DNA from: Celoporthe dispersa
Taxonomy: Eukaryota; Ascomycota; Sordariomycetes; Diaporthales; Cryphonectriaceae
NCBI GenBank assembly: GCA_016584495.1
Contig: WAID01000003.1
Coordinates: 3,038,001 to 3,102,000, forward strand
Reading direction: 5' to 3'
DNA length: 64,000 nt
Shown: positions 1 to 10,762 of the stretch, one piece after another
How positions within the stretch are numbered: position 1 is the first letter of the stretch
How the letters are laid out: each line of letters opens with the position of its first letter
Position numbers and translations under genes: made by a program
Notes under the pieces: model-generated
Database searches by the model: none
Seen by the model: the letters and a program-made list of their open reading frames with translations, nothing else
What the model was told of the DNA's origin: nothing

Positions 1-2430
1 TGTATTCTTATGACGGGAGTGTGGAAAAAGTGGCACGGAGATGGAGGACATTTTGCCATCATGTTCTGCACATCAGCGTCGCGTACATACCTCACTGCGG
101 TAGGCGCCTATGGCTTGTGCCATTATGTTGGACGTGGCACTGAGGACCGCTGCCTGGGCTGTCCCCGATACAATTGGTGGCACCGGCATCGTGAAAAGAT
201 TTGTCTCGTGTTGGTTTTTGAGGTAGTAAATACCGGAAATAAGCTCCTACGAGGGTTCGACTCTATCTCCTCTCTCCAAAAAAAAAAAAAAGAAGAAAAA
301 AAAACGCGTCTGGATATAACAACAGAGACCCGAGGCCTTGAGAGAGACGGCGGTGCTGAGAAGAAGGTTTGCCAGGAAACTGCAAACACTCGCGACGTGG
401 CTGTGAGGTAAGTCCAGGTCAGTACTCGGGCAGCAGGAGAGACCAGCTGCAGCAGGCCACGCTGTTGTTATCTGACATTACCGCTAACGGTGGGCGCTCT
501 GCAGTGGTGATTAGCGCAAGGTGTCAGGCTTTGTAAGCGGTATCAGTCGCTAATTTTACAGGGCGCAAGCATCATTAGATGAAGCCTCTGTCCAAGCACA
601 CACTTATTCTCCAGGGGCCGTAACTGACCTATACCTACTTTGCTTGGCTTACCCAAGACTGCAGAAGTTCAGTATCGCAGCAAGTGATGGTTTGTCAGTC
701 GGAAGAATCTATTCTGACTATATGGACAAGAAAGGCAACCAGTGCTATTGCTAAACGGCCTCTACACCAAATGCCTGAAATTTAGAAAATTGCACCATCC
801 TTATATACCATAGTCCTTCTGGCTGTGTCATGATCAGATGCTGGAGAGAGGAGGAGGACACTCCACCCCCCTGCCTGCCGCTGCCGTTTCGCATCTGAGG
901 CTCGGCGGACGGCCCCCCCCCTGCGATCTGGAAGAGGGTGGCCCTGATTGGCAGGCGGGCTGCAGCTAGGCGAAGCTCCTCTATAGCTCCCCGAGCCTAC
1001 ATTCAACGTCTCGTCCTGACTAGACATTCCTCGCCCACCGCCGACGACCCCCTTCTCAACTCCTCCCACGCTCTCTAATTCGTCCCTCACCGTCTCTTTT
1101 CGCTCCTCCCTACACCGCCAGCGTCTCGACACCTGGCCTATCTTCGTAAACCAGAGACGCTACTCCCCCCGAGAGACTACCTCGCGATTGATTCCCTTGA
1201 GTGAGCAGTGCCTCCGATCACCCTCGCCGACCTCACACACACAAGCGACCTCTCCACACCGAACACCGGCAACCTACGATCTCGATCTTGACGCGCAGAC
1301 CATCCTCTCAAGCCCACATAGGTCGTTACACATCGGCGTGCCCCTTGCCTTACCCGTTGCTGCGAGCCTCGCGCGGAGCCGTCGCGACGACCTGTCTCCC
1401 ATACGGCAGAGCCGCACTTACCAGCCATTTGGAATTATCTCGCGAACCGCTCTCCACACCTTATTTCTCAACAGAAACTTGCAGAAGGTGGAGAGAGATA
1501 CAGAGAGAGAAAGAGAGAAAGAGATAGTGAAGAGGTATTTAAAAAAAAAATAATCAGGGGTTGACCAGTGGGGGACTTGGACTGCAGATTTGTTGATGCT
1601 ACACAGCTGGCAACTTACACACCAGTTCAAACTCCAACTCTGCAGGACTTACATCGTCAACTAATCTATACCTGGGACTGAAGTCATCCACCAATTGCCT
1701 CATACAGCTTCATGAAAGGTTCAGCCTCATTGATCAGGTCACCCTCTGGACCGGTTCGCGGGGCTGCAGGCTACAACAAATTTCGTCCTGCCAAGATCGA
1801 ACTTGTGCAATACTGCTGACTCTGAACCCCCCCCTCATACACCTCCTGGTTGACCAGCTTCCTCCACCTGCTGCAGGAAGATCCCTGGGGAACCACTGCT
1901 TCGATCTAACCAGAAGACCACCGGTCCACTTCATCTTCTGATTCAGAGGGCACAAGGACATCTGTTACTCGTTTTTGCATTCCAAACCCATCAAGAGGGC
2001 AGAGGCAAGATTGCAAGCACAGAGCTTCATCTTCAGGAACTGGAGACACAAGAGGTCCCTTCAAGAGAGGGCCAGCATCACAGAACCTGGGCACTGTTCA
2101 CCTGTCTGCATTCCACAAAGTCTTGTCAAGGATCTGAGGTACCAGGAGTGTACGTACTGTTAACTCTCTACCTTCATCATGTTATTTATGCCCTAGGTTC
2201 ACAGCTCTACCTTTCCTCCAAGCTCTCCTCCTGTCTGGTCTCCTGTTTCTCTGCATCCAGGGGGGGAGGGGGAGGATCCTGTTGGTCTTTATGCATACTG
2301 ATCTCCGGGTCGTTGATACAGACTATTTTGGACTCCTGTACTTCTGAGCAGCGAGACAGTCAATACACCTCATCCATCCTAGATCTTCGGCTGCAGCATT
2401 CTGAATTGACCGAAGTCTAGGCTTAACAAG
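1..2430. other. non-coding region and probable 5' leader of the RRM gene
   Basis: No reading frame here resembles a protein. It holds A-rich runs near 278-305 and 1540-1551 and long pyrimidine-rich stretches (about 1010-1130 and 1195-1470) of the kind found in fungal core promoters and leaders. The next start codon is at 2431 on the same strand, so I infer promoter plus a long, possibly intron-containing, 5' UTR for that gene. Transcript data would decide how far the leader extends. Confidence 0.45.
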
Positions 2431-3207
2431 ATGGCTGATGAGGAGTTCGAGATCGACGTCTACGGAGACGCAGAGAACGGCCAGGATCACCAGGCACAGG
2501 ATCACGGACAGGGCACAGAGGAGTACGCTCATCATGACGATCAAGGCAATGCTGAGGCCAACGGCGGCGGCACCCACGACGACGCCGCCGCCGCCAACGA
2601 GTACAACGAGGCCAGTGGTGATCACAGCTTCGACGGCCAGGACGAGGACGGCCAGCAGGCCACTCCTGCGCCTCAGCAGGGCGTGAAGCGCAAGCAGGAG
2701 CCTGACGACCGTCCCACTGACCCGCGCGCCACCAGCGCCTTGCTGATTTCGGACATGCAGTGGTGGAACACCGAGGACGAGATCCGTGGGTGGATCAATG
2801 CTGCCTCCTGCGAGGACGAGCTGAAGGACCTCACCTTCAGCGAGCACAAGGTCAACGGCAAGAGCAAGGGGTATGTTCCCGCAACCACATCCCCACAAAC
2901 CGCACGCGTCTTCTATTATACGTATGAAGCTGACACCCTGTGTCCAAAACAGCCAAGTCTATGTGGAGTTCACATCTGCCCAGGCCGCTACCGCAACCAA
3001 GCGCTACATCGAGGGCATGCAGTCTGGTGATGGCGGTTCCAACCAGCAGCGCCGTGCCACTGTAGTCTTCCACAACGCCCACAACAACCCCTTCAAGACG
3101 CTGCCAAAGGATGCCCCCAGCGCCAGAACCGCGATACCCAGAGCCGCGGCGGTACTACCGGTGGCACCTACTCCAACGGTCCTCCAGCCACCAACTTCCA
3201 GGCCGGT

Positions 3208-3239
<32 letters not shown>

Positions 3240-3841
3240 GTTTCAGGGCAACTTTCGCGGCGGCCGAGGAGGGTTCAACCGCGGTGGCATGCGTGGTGGA
3301 TTCGGCCAGAACTATGGAAACAACATGAACCCCTACAACAATAACAACAACACCAACATGGGCGGCTTCAACAACATGGGTGGAGGCGGTTTCGGACGCG
3401 GCGGCATGGGCGGAGGCTTCGGCCGCGGTGGCCCCAACATGCGTGGCCGAGGCGGCATGAACACCATGATGGGCTCCGTCCCCCCAATGATGGGCGCAAA
3501 CATGGGAATGGGAGGTATGATGCCTGGCATGAACATGATGGGTGGTGGTATGGGCGGTATGGGTAAGCTACTAATCCGGTCCCGCATCCCCTTGTGCACA
3601 TTTCTTCCGGTATCCTTCGTCTGCGAACGGCTTGCGGGATGTGCTGCCTTGTACTGTGTTCTGGCTGACCCAGGGACCTGGCTATGCCCCCTCAGCAGGC
3701 TTCAACCCAATGTCTGGTGGTCAATTCAACCCCAACTTCTTTGGAGGTAACCAGGGCGGCGGTAACTACGGTGGCAACAACCAGGGCGGTGGAGGCGACT
3801 GGGGCAATCCCCACGGTGCTAAGCGACCTCGAGGCGAGTAG
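2431..3841 (+). CDS. CFIm68/CPSF6-like RRM protein with Gly/Asn/Met-rich tail
   Basis: RNA-binding protein of about 398 aa after correction, probably nuclear and acting in pre-mRNA 3'-end processing. Exons are 2431-2870, 2953-3562 and 3696-3841; the acceptors are ...AAAACAG and ...CCCCCTCAG. The N-terminus is acidic (Asp/Glu/His/Gln). A single RRM follows, with an RNP2-like strand (LLISDMQWW), the segment DEIRGWI, an RNP1-like KSKGY spanning intron 1, and VYVEFTSAQAA. The second half is RGG-, Gly- and Met-rich and ends KRPRGE. The WW next to the first strand and the PFKTLPKDAP segment after the RRM resemble CFIm68-type RRMs. The frame changes at a C5 run (3115-3119): the RRM end is read in one frame and the Gly-rich tail in another, and adding one C gives exactly 399 codons. 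RRM identity is sure; the CFIm68 assignment is family-level inference. Confidence 0.8.
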
Positions 3842-6600
3842 AATTCAGCTTTGTCTCGACTGAGCAACCCTGTGAGACGCCGGATGCCCCCTGGAGTTCC
3901 ATCGCACCACGACGGAGACAAGGCGGGAGACCGTCGTCATCACGGCTAGTGCTACTGCCTCTCCAGATGCGGCCGTCGCCTCTGCAAGCTCGCGGCTCTC
4001 TGCCTTCCCACCCTCGTTCGATCAGGCTCTACTACGGACGACTTGTGTCTCGACCGACAGTGTACTACTACTCAACAGGGTTTTCCTCCCCTGACCCACC
4101 GCGAACATGATTTGCGGATACCTGCTACAGATTTCGGCACCAGAAATGACCGAGCCAGCAAGAGGTAAACGGCCTGTTTCTTGCGACTGAGCATACTCAC
4201 AATCGATCGAGTGGTGACGAGCCCTTGTGATCGTCTTGTACTGCGGTCGGCAAGCCGGCAGTTGTGCGTTCCCTCATAGCTGTTGGGTATGTAAGACTTG
4301 CAGAAGGACTGGAGTTCATTTTGCGGAACGGAGAATACGGTGTTTGGGGGGGGGGTCCTAGAACAGAGAAACGCAATTGATTTCGGACGGGTCTGGCTTC
4401 TGTGGTTTCCTTTCCCGGCACATCTACCTGTCTTTTTTTTTGTCCTTTTCTCTCTTCCAAGTCTCACTTGAAAGATTCGGATGGTCTCATATGAGGACAG
4501 GCAGGTCATGGCAATGCATTTCTGAACTTGTTTAAATCTTTTTTTGTTTCTCTTGTCTGTTGTTGGGTGATGCCCGTGCTTTTCTCTGCCTTGAGGCATT
4601 TGGACTTTGGAGTACAGTATGGTGTTGGGTAGGTATGAAAATTGATATGGGCATTAGTAGGAAGTGTTATGGGGCCAGCAGAGCACCCCTCTCTTGTTTT
4701 TTTTCTATCTTTTTTTCTTCTCCTGCAGTCACATGTTCCGAGGTGGGTGACACGGTTGCTCTTCAGGGATCGCGCGGCGCCTGTGTTGTTGTCTTGTAGG
4801 GGAGGAAGCACCAGTGGTTAATTAAGGTAAGGTCCATGACGTGGACATCAGCCACTGGCCACTCCTGGTCAAGCTTCTGCCCTGCCACTGGAATCATCGA
4901 GTTGATAGGCGCACGTCGTTCCAATCAGTGGTTGAACCACACTGTCAACAACCGCCAGAGCACCGCCAAGTGTCGTCCCGTTTCGCATTGTTCCCTCCTT
5001 GCCCCGCCACTGGAGGTGCATCTCGATCACGGCTGCCGGCGTCGTGCAGGTCAAATCTTGTGCATCCTGCCTCGAAGCCCGCCCCTCAGATGACCTACAA
5101 GAGAGCTGCGCAGTTCAGCATGGCCACTGGTAGGAGGCTGGGTGCTCCTGCGTTTGCCTTTTTCCGTGCGGCGCGCTCGTCTCCCATTGCATCGTCGACT
5201 GCCACGGCTCCGTCATGTCGCGCACAACTGAACAAGGGCCCCCAATGTCCTTCTTGAGTCGAGATGAGGCCATCTTGCAGCTCGAAAAGGATGTCGTGTC
5301 GTGAAGACTGCGGCGGCCGACCCGAGAAAGCTTGAAGGAGGCGCCGGTCAGTTCGTGGGTGCACAGCGTGGTGGTGGGAGGTCATAGACGTCGCAGAGCT
5401 CAGCCTGGCTCCCGGCCACGGAAGAGGCAAAAGATCTTGCCAGTCTCCCCTCCGTAGCCCGTATTATGTCGCCGTCCGGCATAGCGACGCGCGGTTATGT
5501 TCGCGCCATCCAGGGCGAGTATCGGCTCCTTCAGGGGGCTGGTAAGGTGTGTTGACTGCTCCCAGAAAATTTGCCGAACTTTTGTACGATCGATAAGTAC
5601 TGTACACTGGATATACGGACTAAGTTGTAGACACTGGACGGTGAGTTCTCCACGTTGACATTGTTCTGCCGTCCACCGCCGCTTGCCACGTTGTGGTGGG
5701 CCGTATAGCAGGGCTCACCGCTGCTACTATACGGGGTCTCACACGAACGTGATCAGGCTGTCTATGGAACATTCTCAACAGATTCCGTCTCAGGGGAAAC
5801 CATTCGAGGTGATATATCAGCTCCAGGTGTGGATCGAGGGCTCCGTAAAGGCCTAGTCCACCGTTTGTGTCGGTCTGTCGAAGGGTTGTGTCGAAGCTGT
5901 TGGGTGGTATATATCGAGAAGCACTGCACGGCGGTGGGTTCAAGGCAGTGTCCCGGTGCAGCGTCTGGAGGACAACACTTCAAACCACAAGGACGCCTGC
6001 AGGTTGCATGCTGTGGGTAACTCCAGCCTCCCCAATAGATGGACGTGGCTTCGCTGCAGGCCGTCTGTCTGCTTATGTGTGTGTGTGTGTGTGTGTGTGG
6101 GCTGTGAGGGCCTCTTTAACAGGTACAGTAATGCAATGGGTTTCTTCACAGACCGGTCCAGCCCATCGGTCATGTAGGGTCGCGTTCGGCCCTCGCCGTC
6201 TGCGCCTCATGCATGCGTGTTGGAGCACCGCCTGTTCGGCCCAGGGGCAACTTGGGAACAGAGCTCCGCTAACAAATGGGGGATGCAGGTTCCATCTCCA
6301 CCCGCGCACCTCCTGCATGTGGCAAAGCAATTGAGCTGGCAAGTGTGTGCACTTCGTGGGTGCATATGTGCCATTCATTGCCCTCTGCAGGCTACCTTCG
6401 GCAGAATGCAGCGCCGCAGCGCCAGCCGTCCAGAACAATATAAGAATACTACATGATCCAAAGACAGCTTGATATCTAGTGTGTGTCTCTGCGTGTCGGT
6501 ATACCTCTTGTCCAGATCCAGAACCCTCGTCTACTCTACCAAGAAGCCATCTGGGACATCCCTCGAGCTCGATGCATTCCGCCTCGTGGTTCTGCTCAAA
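3842..6600. other. intergenic, no supported gene
   Basis: This holds the 3' flank of the RRM gene (T-rich runs at 4430-4445, 4537-4550 and 4698-4721, and an 11-G run at 4346-4356) and then about 1.8 kb without a convincing frame. Short frames on both strands overlap one another and show no domain. The last 130 bp before 6601 are the probable leader of the patatin gene. Confidence 0.4.
6076..6099. repeat. (TG)12 microsatellite
   Basis: An uninterrupted TG dinucleotide tract lying in the intergenic region upstream of the patatin gene. Confidence 0.95.
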
Positions 6601-8167
6601 ATGGCCTTCACACCCAAGATACTCTCCTTTGGTAAGAAGAAGCTGATCGACCTGCAAGAGCGCCCCCCCTCAACCCTCCATTACTCCGCTGACTTTCTGG
6701 TGTGTTGTCGATCCAGATGGGGGAGGGATCCGCGGAATCTCAAGCCTCTTAATCCTCCAGGCCATCATGGAGGACATTAAGGAGGCACAGAAGCTCCCGG
6801 CGACCCCTCGTCCGTGCGAAATGTTTGACATTATCGGTGGCACCAGCACCGGGGGGTGAGTTCCTGGCGGACAAGACCCAGAGCACGAACATGCAGCTGA
6901 CCAGGCACTCAGGATCATCGCCATCATGCTCGGGCGCTTGGGCATGACTGTCGAGGCCTGCATGAAAGCCTACAGATCCGTTATGGAGGAGGCCTTCACA
7001 CCCAAGTTCCGGTGCCCCATACCTGGTCGGTCTCGGACCACATATTCCTCCAAGACCCTTAGAGATGCTATACGAAGGGTCATCACGGACGAGTGCGACG
7101 ACCGCCAGTGTCTGGCCACGAAATGCTGCATCCACGCCAATGAGGTCTTTCAAGACGGGTCTTGTACAAAAACGTGCGTTCGGAGCCCTTGAGTGCTCAC
7201 AGTATCCCGGCCCCCCCGCTCGTGGGCCCTGAGCTGACCTCTCTGCCAGTATCCTCCTGGCAGCCCCAAAGAAAGATATAGGCGCCCGCCCAATACTGTT
7301 GAGCACGTGCGACATGTCCCCCGAGTTCAGCAACTGTGCCATCTGGGAGGTGGCCGTCGCGGCCGCGGCCACCCCAAAGCTCTTCAAGCCCATCAAGCTG
7401 GGCAGGAACCGGGTGGAGCTGGTAGATGCCGCGCTCGGGTTCAACAACCCATGCGAGGTCCTCATCGAGGAGGCCCAGATGCTGTACCCTTCCGCCGAGA
7501 AGTTCACCATCCTCAGCATAGGTACGGGGCGGGGCGGGGTGGTCGCCTTCCAGAACACACGACTATCGTCGATAGAACTAGGCTCCGAGTCGACGAACAA
7601 GGTGGACGAGAAGCTTGAGCATAAATACCGAGAGACCGCGCAGTACCACAGGTTTAGTGTGGACCACGGTCTGGAGGACATCACGCCCGCGAACTGGCAG
7701 ATGGGTGATGAGATCGCCGCACATACGTATACCTACTTAAAGGGGGAAGAAATACGACATCCGAGAATATGTCGACAGCCTGGCGACCCTGAGCAACCTG
7801 GAGATTTCAAACACGAGAAATCTCGCTGACCAGCTGGCCGGGAAAAGAACGTTAGTATTGGCACTTGTTACCTTCTCTCTAGAAACCACCCCCGGATACC
7901 TCTACAGCTCGAGGACCACTCCAATGCCCTCTGCCGCACCCTGGGAAGACACGCTGCTGACAGCCCTTACTTAGGTCGATTAACACTACAGCAGTAGCTA
8001 AGAGCAACCCGGCAGCCTCACAGCAGCCGACAATACGTATGATTCAAAATACTCCCGGCAATAGCCTGGAGCAATCAAACCCCATAACACGGAATCTTTC
8101 GGGGAAGTCCATGGACGTAACGGATTCACACGAGAACAGCAAGAATTGGAAGGCCATACTTGAATGA
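6601..8167 (+). CDS. patatin-like phospholipase (PNPLA family)
   Basis: Lipid acyl hydrolase using a Ser-Asp dyad. Exons are 6601-6631, 6717-6855, 6913-7173 and 7250 onward. The spliced product has the oxyanion loop DGGGIRG, the nucleophile elbow GTSTG (Ser) and a catalytic-Asp motif written VDAALGFNNP, where most relatives have DGG or DGA; the Asp is kept. The strand SIGTG follows. As written the frame stops at 7829. Dropping one G from the G5 run at 7742-7746 switches into a frame reading KKYDIREYVDSLA and NTRNLADQLAGKR. A 124-bp intron (7851-7974, GTTAGT...TTAG) then joins in phase to an exon ending at 8167, giving about 407 aa. Fungal patatin domains occur alone or at the N-terminus of NLR-like proteins; no NB-ARC domain is visible here. 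Family call is firm, the 3' end is a model. Confidence 0.78.
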
Positions 8168-8614
8168 AGTTATTGACTGACCCTCGACGGTAAAATCATC
8201 CTCCTTGGCAGTATTGGAACAGGCCTCGAGATAGGAACTTCGGTCTCTTATAGAAACCTCTGGTGAAACACCACCACCTAGCAAATAGTCTTACACATAC
8301 ACACACACTACAGGTGAAAATAAAATAAAACCAAAAAGACTTGGTGATTACCACTGCCACCTAGCCGACAGTTACTTCATGACACACCGCAAATAATCCA
8401 TGATGCATCGACCATGTCTAAGTACGTCGACCTCATTCCAAAAGCTTTCTTCCTTTCTCGAGGAGGCGATCGAAACGGGTGTCTAGATACATGCCTCTAA
8501 ACCAAAGTCAATAAGGATCCAAAGTAGCTGTGAGCAAAAGAAAAACCAAACCAAAAAAAAAAAAATCCCTCTCCTCCGCCCAGTTCTCTGAGCCATCATC
8601 ACATTACCACCCAT
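8168..8614. other. convergent 3' intergenic region
   Basis: Lies between the patatin gene and the AlkB-like gene, which converge. It contains an A13 run near 8554-8566, a short CA-rich stretch near 8294-8307, and no reading frame of interest. Confidence 0.5.
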
Positions 8615-10762
8615 TTACTTCTTGGTCCTGCGCCTCTTCTTAGCAGGCTGCTGGGAAGACTCCTCTTCCCTACCTCGCTTGTACGACGCAGTAGTCTCAA
8701 TCTTGCGATCCTGCTCGGCGATCCTGTCCTCTGTCGCCATGGCCCGCTCCACGGTCCGAAATGTAAGGGCCAGCCGCATCGGCATGGTCTTGTCCACGGT
8801 GGCCGCATGGTCGAGATACCGCTGCGTGTTCTCGCCGTGCATGAGCACGATGTCGCCGTGGTCGACGGGAAACTTCAGGATGATCCGGCTCGTGCCGTGC
8901 TTTTGCTGCATCCTGGCCCTGAACAGCCTCTTCCACTCCTCGTGGTCAATCTCGCCGGCCTCGCGCTGCTCCCAGATCTCCTTCCGGTATGCATATTCTG
9001 TGCAGCCCTCGATCAGTGGGTCCTCGTCGATCCAGGTGTCCTTGGTCCTCTCTAGGCCCCTGGCCGTCATCTTGCGCCCATAGTCCCACACCGGCTTGAT
9101 GGCGACCGAGAAGGTCCCGCGCCCGCCGAGGGTCCAGGTTGCCACGTTGGGGCCGAGCCCGCTCTCCCCGTCATCGTGCATGGACATGGACATGTCGGCA
9201 AGGTAGCATGCAAAGTACAGCTGGTTGAAGTCCCCGGGGCCTTGCTGGAAGTAGGTCCCCAGCCAGTCGTTCATCTTGTCGACGGCCGCCCTCACCTCGG
9301 GCGGCCCGTCCTCGAAGCGGGTCGTCCCAAGCAGGACGCCAAAGATGTACCTGGCGCCGAAATTGCTGTTGAAGTGGTTCGTGTGTACCATCCCCGCCGG
9401 GGTGTTGAGCATGCGCCGCTCGAGGTTGAGCCGCCCGAGGTTGGCCAGGGCCAGCATCCTGGTGAAGTAGCGGTTGGCCTCTGCCATGGCGTTGGGTTTC
9501 GCCCTGAGGATGCTGATGTTGCAGCCCGGAGCAAGCGTGTACTGGTGGACAGTGAAGTCCTGGAGCTGAGGGCCCTGTTGATAGCCCGGCAGCCGCGTAT
9601 AGTCAAAGCCAGCCCATCTCTTCTTGGCCTTCTCTATCTTGGTACACCCATCTAGGAACTCGGGCGTGAGAGCAGGCGGGGGCGCCCTGATGGTAAACGT
9701 GCAGTGATCGTTGCGGCAGTGCCACTCGTGCCAACGAACGCGAGGGTTGAGCATGCCACACTGGGGGCATGCAAAGCCCTTCATCAGCCCGTGGCACAGA
9801 GCCACGATCCTTTCCTGGTCAATGGGCTCTCTATGGAGATCTACCATCAGGCTGTCATAGTTGGCCCTCCTAAACGAAGCTGCAGTAGGGTACAGGAGAG
9901 GGTAGTAAGGTTCCAGGCCTTGGATGTTAGTCGAGAGTCTGTCCCAGCGTTCCTTGAGGAAGCGGTCGCTGTAGGTCCAGTTGAGCTGGAGGGCGTCTTG
10001 CTGTACGGAATCTCCTTCCGAGGTCCACCAGTCATCACAGTCAGGGTTCAGGCAAACAGGAGCTTGCTCAAAGATCCTTGGTGAAGTCTCGCCACAAGTC
10101 CCACAACTGTATGATTCAGCCTTGGTCGTGAAGTCCCTCGAGGTGATTGCTGGCGGCTGGCCATGTGAAGGATCTGCCCACCAGCTCTGGTGTTGAATGT
10201 CGCACTTCTCGAGCCTGATCATCCATATCTTCTTGCCATTGTCTGCAGGCTCTGGCCAGATGAAGGTAGGGACAAACCAGGCCAGCGGCCAGCTGTCCTG
10301 GTCCTTTGTCATTGTGCACGGGAACAAGGGATACCCGTGAGACTCGGAGGTTGTAGCTCCTTGCTGGACCACAACACCTATGGGCCTCATCTCCTCCATA
10401 TTTCTGGTCACCTCCTTCAGCCGCTTCTTGGTGGTTGCAGGGGCTGAGTCGGGAGTGTTGATGGATGTGATGATGACCTCGGCATCCAGATAAGCTCCTG
10501 GAACAAAGAACTTGCCTAGGAGCAGGCCGAGGCAGAAACCTGAATCCTCCTCGCCATTAGGTCCTCTGTTGCGAGGGTCACCCCTTACTGTAGCATAGTA
10601 GCCAGCCTGGATGGTGTGGAACCATGGTGTCGCATTGATAAGATGAGCCCTGTGCTCAGCAAAGAACGGTGGTGAAGCAGATGCTTCCCAAGTCTTTTGC
10701 ATATCGCGTCTGAGGATGGCATCATCATATTGAATAGGTGGATCTGAGGCAGTGTCGGCCAT
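8615..10762 (-). CDS. large AlkB-like 2OG-Fe(II) dioxygenase with two Cys clusters
   Basis: Intronless protein of about 715 aa. The ATG at 10762 (MADTASDPP) is preferred; the frame is open further upstream but without an ATG. The C-terminal third has the AlkB double-stranded beta-helix ligands: HxD as MHDDGE (near residue 530), a distal His in RYLDHAAT (near 651) and the RxxxxxR signature as MRLALTFR. This predicts Fe(II)- and 2-oxoglutarate-dependent oxidation of a nucleic acid or similar substrate. Upstream are two probable zinc clusters: CGTCG followed by CLNPDCDDWW (about 220-245), and CPQCGM followed by CRNDHC (about 330-355). The tail is basic (KRGREEE, KKRRRTKK) and looks like a nuclear localisation signal. 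It is far longer than typical AlkB homologues (200-400 aa). Fold and ligands are seen; the substrate is unknown. Confidence 0.8.
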   Translation of the reverse strand: MADTASDPPIQYDDAILRRDMQKTWEASASPPFFAEHRAHLINATPWFHTIQAGYYATVRGDPRNRGPNGEEDSGFCLGLLLGKFFVPGAYLDAEVIITSINTPDSAPATTKKRLKEVTRNMEEMRPIGVVVQQGATTSESHGYPLFPCTMTKDQDSWPLAWFVPTFIWPEPADNGKKIWMIRLEKCDIQHQSWWADPSHGQPPAITSRDFTTKAESYSCGTCGETSPRIFEQAPVCLNPDCDDWWTSEGDSVQQDALQLNWTYSDRFLKERWDRLSTNIQGLEPYYPLLYPTAASFRRANYDSLMVDLHREPIDQERIVALCHGLMKGFACPQCGMLNPRVRWHEWHCRNDHCTFTIRAPPPALTPEFLDGCTKIEKAKKRWAGFDYTRLPGYQQGPQLQDFTVHQYTLAPGCNISILRAKPNAMAEANRYFTRMLALANLGRLNLERRMLNTPAGMVHTNHFNSNFGARYIFGVLLGTTRFEDGPPEVRAAVDKMNDWLGTYFQQGPGDFNQLYFACYLADMSMSMHDDGESGLGPNVATWTLGGRGTFSVAIKPVWDYGRKMTARGLERTKDTWIDEDPLIEGCTEYAYRKEIWEQREAGEIDHEEWKRLFRARMQQKHGTSRIILKFPVDHGDIVLMHGENTQRYLDHAATVDKTMPMRLALTFRTVERAMATEDRIAEQDRKIETTASYKRGREEESSQQPAKKRRRTKK

